This document shows positions 60,149 through 64,000 of a DNA stretch of 64,000 bases, one piece after another (within the stretch, counting starts at the first letter, position 1; each line of letters opens with the position of its first letter). Location of the stretch: assembly GCF_038446665.1 (NCBI RefSeq), contig NZ_CP151802.1:868001-932000 (forward strand). Reading direction: 5' to 3'. The notes under the pieces are model-generated. The model saw only the letters and a list, made by a program, of their open reading frames with translations. It searched no databases and was not told where the DNA came from. Source of the DNA: Lysobacter sp. FW306-1B-D06B. Its GTDB lineage: Bacteria; Pseudomonadota; Gammaproteobacteria; Xanthomonadales; Xanthomonadaceae. Made by a program: the position numbers and the translations under genes.

Positions 60149-63100
60149 TCACACCTGCACGGCCTGACGCTGCGCGGCGAGGAAGGCGCGCAGCGAGGCC
60201 GGTTTCACGGGCTTGGTGAGCACGCGGCAGTTATGCTCGCGCGCGGCGAGCTTGAGCGCGTCGCTGCCGTCGCCGGTCAGCAACGCGGCGGGCAGAGGAC
60301 GTCCGCATTGCGAACGCAGCGCATCGATCACGCCGAGCCCATCGAGACGGTCGTGCAGGTGATAGTCCACCAGCGCCACGTCCGGATGCTCGGACAACAG
60401 CGCCAGCGCTTCGTCGGCATTGGCGGCGGTGAGCGGCACCACGCCCCAGCGTTGCAGCAGACTGCGCATGCCGTCGAGGATCTCGCGATCGTTGTCCACG
60501 CACAGCACGCGCAGTCCGGCCAATGAATCGCCGCCCATCACCAGGTGCGGCTCGGGCGTCGGCGCGGCGTACATCGCGCGTCCGAAGGGCACGGTGATCG
60601 AGAACACGCTGCCGATGTTGACGCGCGATCGCACGCGCAACGGGTGTTCGAGCGTGCGCGCGACGCGTTGGCAGATCGACAGGCCCAGGCCGAGGCCGCG
60701 CTCGCCCGCAGTGCTGGGCTGCTCGAAGCGGCGGAACTCGTCGAAGATCTGCGACAGGTGATGCTCGGAAATCCCGGGCCCCGTATCCCACACCTGCAAT
60801 TCCACCGCGCCATCGCGCACGCGAGCGGCGATCAGCACGCCGCCTTCGCGCGTGTAGCGCAACGCGTTGGCCAGGAAGTTCTGCAGCGCACGCCGCAGCA
60901 GGCGGCGGTCACTGCGCACCGGACGCGGTGTGTCCGGCGCGCGCACGCGCAGTTGCAGACCACGGCTGGCGGCCACCGGCGCGTACTGCGCCACGAGCTC
61001 GCGCAGAAGCTCGTTGACGTCGAAGTCGGTGATCTCGATGCGCAGTGCGCCGGCATCCAGGCGCGAGATGTCGAGCAGACCGTCGAGCAGGTCCTCGGCG
61101 GCGCGCAGCGAGGCGTCGACGCGTTCGGCCAGGTGCGCCTGCTCCACGGCGTCCGGCGTCTCGCGAAGCGCGCTTGCGAACAGCCGTGCGGCGTTTAGCG
61201 GTTGCAGCACGTCGTGGCTGATCGCGGCGAGGAAGCGCGTCTTGGACTGCTGCGCCGCTTCGGCTTCGCGCGTGCGCAGTTCCACGCGCTGCTCCAGCGT
61301 TTCGTTGACTTCGCGCAGGCCCTGTTCGGCGCGCTTGTAGTCGGTGACGTCGCTGTAGGTGGTGACGTAGCCGCCGGGCAGCGGGCGACCGCGCATTTCG
61401 ATCACCTGTCCGTTGGCGCGCACGCGTTCGAACACATGCGGCGCGCCGGCGCGCAGGTGGGCGAGGCGACGACGCACCTGGTCCTCGATGCTGCCCGGTC
61501 CCATTTCGCCACGCTCGGCATTCCAGCGGATGAGGTCGTTCACCGGCCGTCCGACATAGAGCATGCCGTCGGGGTACTCGAACAGCTCCTGATAACGCCG
61601 GTTCCAGGCGACCAGGCGCATCTCCGCGTCGACCACGCTCACGCCCTGGCTGATGTTTTCCAGCGTGGTGGAAAGGATCTGGCGGTTGAAGCGCAGCTCC
61701 TGGTTCGCTTCGTCGAGCAGCGCGACCACTTCGCCCAGCTCCATGCCCGAGCCGCGCAACGCGGTGGTGAGCGTGAGGCGCGCCGACGCCGCGCCGATCG
61801 CGGAGGCGAGCAGGCGCTCGGTGAATTGCGCGAGCGCGCGGTCGGCGGGTTGTTCGGGCTGCCATGCGCGGCCCTGTTGCTGGGCGTATTCCTCGAATGC
61901 ACGACGCGCATGGCGCTCGCCGACGATGCGCTCGGCCAGCGCGAGCAGTTCGCCGCCGCGAACGCTGCCGGCCCAGCCACCGGGACCGAGCGCGGGGCGC
62001 TGCACGTAGGGATCGAGGAAGGGCGCGGCGAGCAGCTGCTCCTGCAGTCGCGGGCGCTGTCGCACCGACACGAAGAGGAACACGCCGACATTGAACAGCA
62101 GCGACCAGAACGTACCGTGCGTGAGCGGATCCCACCCGTGCAGACCGAACAGCTGCTCCGGCCGCAGCCAGTCCACGCCGAGCGGGCCCTGCTCGATCCA
62201 GCCGCTGCCAAACCAGCCACCGCGCGCCAGCGCCGGCAACAGCAGCGTGTAGAGCCACAGCACCGTGCCCGCGAACAGACCGGCGAATGCGCCCGAACGG
62301 CTCGCGCCCCGCCAGTACAGGCCGCCGATCAGCGCCGGCGCGAACTGCGCCACCGCCGCGAACGCCAGCAGTCCGTGCTGCGCGAGCGTGTCCTCGCCTT
62401 CGGCGTAGTAGGCCGAGCCGCGGTGATAGCCGTAGGCCATCATCGCCAGCACGAAGATCGTGATGCGACGCACCCACAGCACCTGCTTGTCGATGCCCTG
62501 GCTCTCGTGCAGTGCACCGCCGCGCAGCAGCAGCGGCATGACCAGATCGTTGCTCACCATCGTCGCCAGCGCCACGCTGGCGACGATCACCATGCCCGTG
62601 GCCGCGGAGAACCCGCCGATGTACACGATCAGCGCCAGCGTCTCCTGTTGCAGCGCGAGCGGCAGGGCGAGCACGTAGGTGTCCGGCGATGCACCGCTGC
62701 CGGCGAGCAGCGATTGCCCCGCCAGCGTGATCGGCACCACCAGCAGCGAGATCAGCACCAGGTAACCGCCGAACAGCCAGCGGGCCGGGCGCAGGTCGGA
62801 CGGGTCCTGGCATTCGACCACCGCGACGTGGAACTGGCGCGGCAGGCAGACGATGGCGGTGAAGGCCAGCAGCGTCTGCGCGACGAATCCCGCCGGCAGC
62901 CCCGGCGCCATCACCACCGGCGCGGCCTGCACCATGCGTTCCATCAGGTTGCCCGTGCCCGGCAGGTGCATCAGCGCGAACAGGCCGATGGCGAGGAAGG
63001 CCAGCAGCTTCACCAGCGATTCCAGCGCGATCGCCAGGACCATGCCGCGATGGTGCTCGGTCGCGTCGATCTGGCGTGTGCCGAACAAGATCGCGAACGC

Positions 63101-63604
63101 CGCCAGCAGCAGCGCCACGTAGAACGCGGGGTCCGAGAGCAGCCCCGCATCGCTGGGGACGTCGGCCAACACCTCCACGCTCATCGCCACCGCTTTGAAC
63201 TGCAGTGCGACGTACGGGACAGCCGCGGTCAACGCCACCGACGCGACCAGCGCCGCCAGCCCCGGTGCACGGCCGTATCGCGAGGAGAGGAAGTCGGCGA
63301 TGGAAACGATGCGGTGCTCGCCGGAAATCAGCACCAGCCGCTCCAGGATCCGCCAGCCGAAGGCCAGCATCAGCAGCGGCCCCAGGTAGATCGGCAGGAA
63401 GCCCAGGCCCGTGCGCGCGGCCGTGCCCACCGCGCCGTAGAACGTCCACGAGGAGCAGTACACCGCCAGCGCGAGCGAATAGACGGCCGGCCGCAGCCAG
63501 CGCGCGCGCGGCGTGGTCTCGCGCTGGTCGCCGAAATAGGCGACCGCGAACAGCACGCCGACGTAGCCCGCCGACACCAGCAGCAGAATCCAGCCCGGAA
63601 TCAC
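60149..63604 (-). CDS. crbS: SLC5-linked hybrid histidine kinase (CrbS-like)
   Basis: 1151-residue inner-membrane sensor. Residues 1-~515 are a sodium/solute symporter (SLC5) module with about thirteen helices (YCSSWTFYGAVGTAARTGLGFLPIYLGP, SVALTAAVPYVALQFKAV, YIGGFSAATGMVIVASVALATMVSNDLVMPLLLR). A linker leads to a PAS domain (~640-760), then HisKA with phospho-His797 in FLAAISHDVLQPLNAARLF, HATPase (ALQNFLANALRYTREGG, WDTGPGIS, GLGLGLSIC) and a receiver with Asp1080 (ALVDYHLHDRLDG). The start is GTG 63604. The kinase-permease layout is that of CrbS, which senses or transports acetate and signals to CrbR. Confidence 0.92.
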   Translation of the reverse strand: MIPGWILLLVSAGYVGVLFAVAYFGDQRETTPRARWLRPAVYSLALAVYCSSWTFYGAVGTAARTGLGFLPIYLGPLLMLAFGWRILERLVLISGEHRIVSIADFLSSRYGRAPGLAALVASVALTAAVPYVALQFKAVAMSVEVLADVPSDAGLLSDPAFYVALLLAAFAILFGTRQIDATEHHRGMVLAIALESLVKLLAFLAIGLFALMHLPGTGNLMERMVQAAPVVMAPGLPAGFVAQTLLAFTAIVCLPRQFHVAVVECQDPSDLRPARWLFGGYLVLISLLVVPITLAGQSLLAGSGASPDTYVLALPLALQQETLALIVYIGGFSAATGMVIVASVALATMVSNDLVMPLLLRGGALHESQGIDKQVLWVRRITIFVLAMMAYGYHRGSAYYAEGEDTLAQHGLLAFAAVAQFAPALIGGLYWRGASRSGAFAGLFAGTVLWLYTLLLPALARGGWFGSGWIEQGPLGVDWLRPEQLFGLHGWDPLTHGTFWSLLFNVGVFLFVSVRQRPRLQEQLLAAPFLDPYVQRPALGPGGWAGSVRGGELLALAERIVGERHARRAFEEYAQQQGRAWQPEQPADRALAQFTERLLASAIGAASARLTLTTALRGSGMELGEVVALLDEANQELRFNRQILSTTLENISQGVSVVDAEMRLVAWNRRYQELFEYPDGMLYVGRPVNDLIRWNAERGEMGPGSIEDQVRRRLAHLRAGAPHVFERVRANGQVIEMRGRPLPGGYVTTYSDVTDYKRAEQGLREVNETLEQRVELRTREAEAAQQSKTRFLAAISHDVLQPLNAARLFASALRETPDAVEQAHLAERVDASLRAAEDLLDGLLDISRLDAGALRIEITDFDVNELLRELVAQYAPVAASRGLQLRVRAPDTPRPVRSDRRLLRRALQNFLANALRYTREGGVLIAARVRDGAVELQVWDTGPGISEHHLSQIFDEFRRFEQPSTAGERGLGLGLSICQRVARTLEHPLRVRSRVNIGSVFSITVPFGRAMYAAPTPEPHLVMGGDSLAGLRVLCVDNDREILDGMRSLLQRWGVVPLTAANADEALALLSEHPDVALVDYHLHDRLDGLGVIDALRSQCGRPLPAALLTGDGSDALKLAAREHNCRVLTKPVKPASLRAFLAAQRQAVQV

Positions 63605-63683
63605 GTAAGGCCCGCCTCGCAGGTAGACATGGCGAGTGTAGAACGCCGGCGTCGGCCAGGCGCGGCCCCGGCGCCCGGCCGCC

Positions 63684-64000
63684 CTACATCAGCGAATCGG
63701 CCAGCCGCGCCATGCCCTCCACGCTGCGGTGCCAGCGCGGCCGGCGGCGCCAGTCGTGCAGGTCCAGCCACTGGGCGTCGGCGAGGTAATCGCGCTCCAC
63801 CTCGTGCAGGCGCGCCACCACGGCGGGGTCGTAGCACAGCAGGCCGGCCTCGGCGTTGAGCGCAAAGGAACGGAAATCGAGGTTGATCGAACCGATCAGC
63901 GCCACCTCGTCGTCCACGCTCAGGTGCTTGGCGTGCAGGAAGTGCGGCCGGTACAGCGCGATGCGCACGCCGGCCTTGAGCAGCTCGTCGTAGTACGAAC
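63684..64000 (-). CDS. cardiolipin-synthase-like protein, C-terminal part
   Basis: The gene runs off the right edge of the window; about 105 C-terminal codons are visible. They contain YYDELLKAGVRIALYRPHFLHAKHLSVDDEVALIGSINLDFRSFALNAEAGLL, with a PLD-type HxKxxxxD motif (HAKHLSVDD) and the GSxNLD/RSF segment typical of the second HKD site of cardiolipin synthase A. The tail is VERDYLADAQWLDLHDWRRRPRWHRSVEGMARLADSLM. It likely joins phosphatidylglycerol units to cardiolipin at the inner membrane. It lies 79 bp upstream of crbS on the same strand. Confidence 0.88.
   Translation of the reverse strand, partial: SYYDELLKAGVRIALYRPHFLHAKHLSVDDEVALIGSINLDFRSFALNAEAGLLCYDPAVVARLHEVERDYLADAQWLDLHDWRRRPRWHRSVEGMARLADSLM

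Overview
The window is high-GC DNA carrying a dense set of ordinary chromosomal genes. The gene content points to a gammaproteobacterium of the Xanthomonadaceae, most likely close to Lysobacter: a Xanthomonas/Caulobacter-type TonB receptor in a GlcNAc cluster, a zwf-pgl-edd-eda Entner-Doudoroff operon, a CrbS/CrbR acetate system, and several short interspersed repeats typical of this group. The genus is an inference. I saw no prophage, plasmid, CRISPR array, rRNA, tRNA or intact insertion sequence.

Layout. 1-5.5 kb is nitrogen assimilation: an amino-acid permease tail, then amtB, glnK and a TorF-type porin (one minus-strand group), a GNAT enzyme, and glnA behind a sigma-54-type promoter with two NtrC-like sites. 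5.5-13.4 kb holds envelope and housekeeping genes: uppP, a META/DUF4377 lipoprotein, a PEBP protein, a TPR/sulfotransferase-like protein, a YheT-type hydrolase, a PlsC-type acyltransferase and a hotdog thioesterase. 13.4-14.1 kb has a tandem pair of unrecognised 61-62 residue proteins sharing a conserved aromatic/Gly/Arg block; this is the most novel-looking item. 14.4-17.5 kb is a coupled sixA-yceI-phospholipase D lipoprotein operon. 17.6-26.5 kb holds a ParA-like ATPase, an AEC transporter, a Ycf46-like AAA ATPase behind a 19-unit heptanucleotide array, an MBL hydrolase, a TPR/2OG-oxygenase, ggt and a TPR protein.

26.8-46.4 kb is a chitin/N-acetylglucosamine-to-central-carbon block: GH20 hexosaminidase, TonB receptor, glucokinase, a divergent FucP/NagP-type permease and LacI regulator, a QEGLA metallopeptidase-like gene, a cupin, the ED operon, and a divergent GntR regulator with the GlcN6P deaminase/isomerase and nagA. 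Repeated ACTGGTAT half-sites lie in front of both zwf and the GntR gene. A perfect TGACAACGTTGTCA palindrome lies between glk and the permease. The picture is chitobiose cleavage, uptake of the sugar, phosphorylation, deacetylation and deamination to fructose-6-P, then ED catabolism.

46.7-50.4 kb is a fused indolepyruvate ferredoxin oxidoreductase flanked on both sides by the same inverted-repeat element. 51.2-63.6 kb is an acetate/carboxylate block: an MHS transporter and coiled-coil porin divergent from acs, the CrbR response regulator, then (after AraC, VOC and a PQQ-type sugar dehydrogenase) the CrbS SLC5-histidine kinase-receiver hybrid. The window ends inside a cardiolipin-synthase-like gene.

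Short repeats are a theme. A CGAATCC heptamer lies just upstream of four start codons, always with CGAATCC on the coding strand. Several palindromic repeat families sit between genes, including one between edd and eda and one between glnK and amtB.
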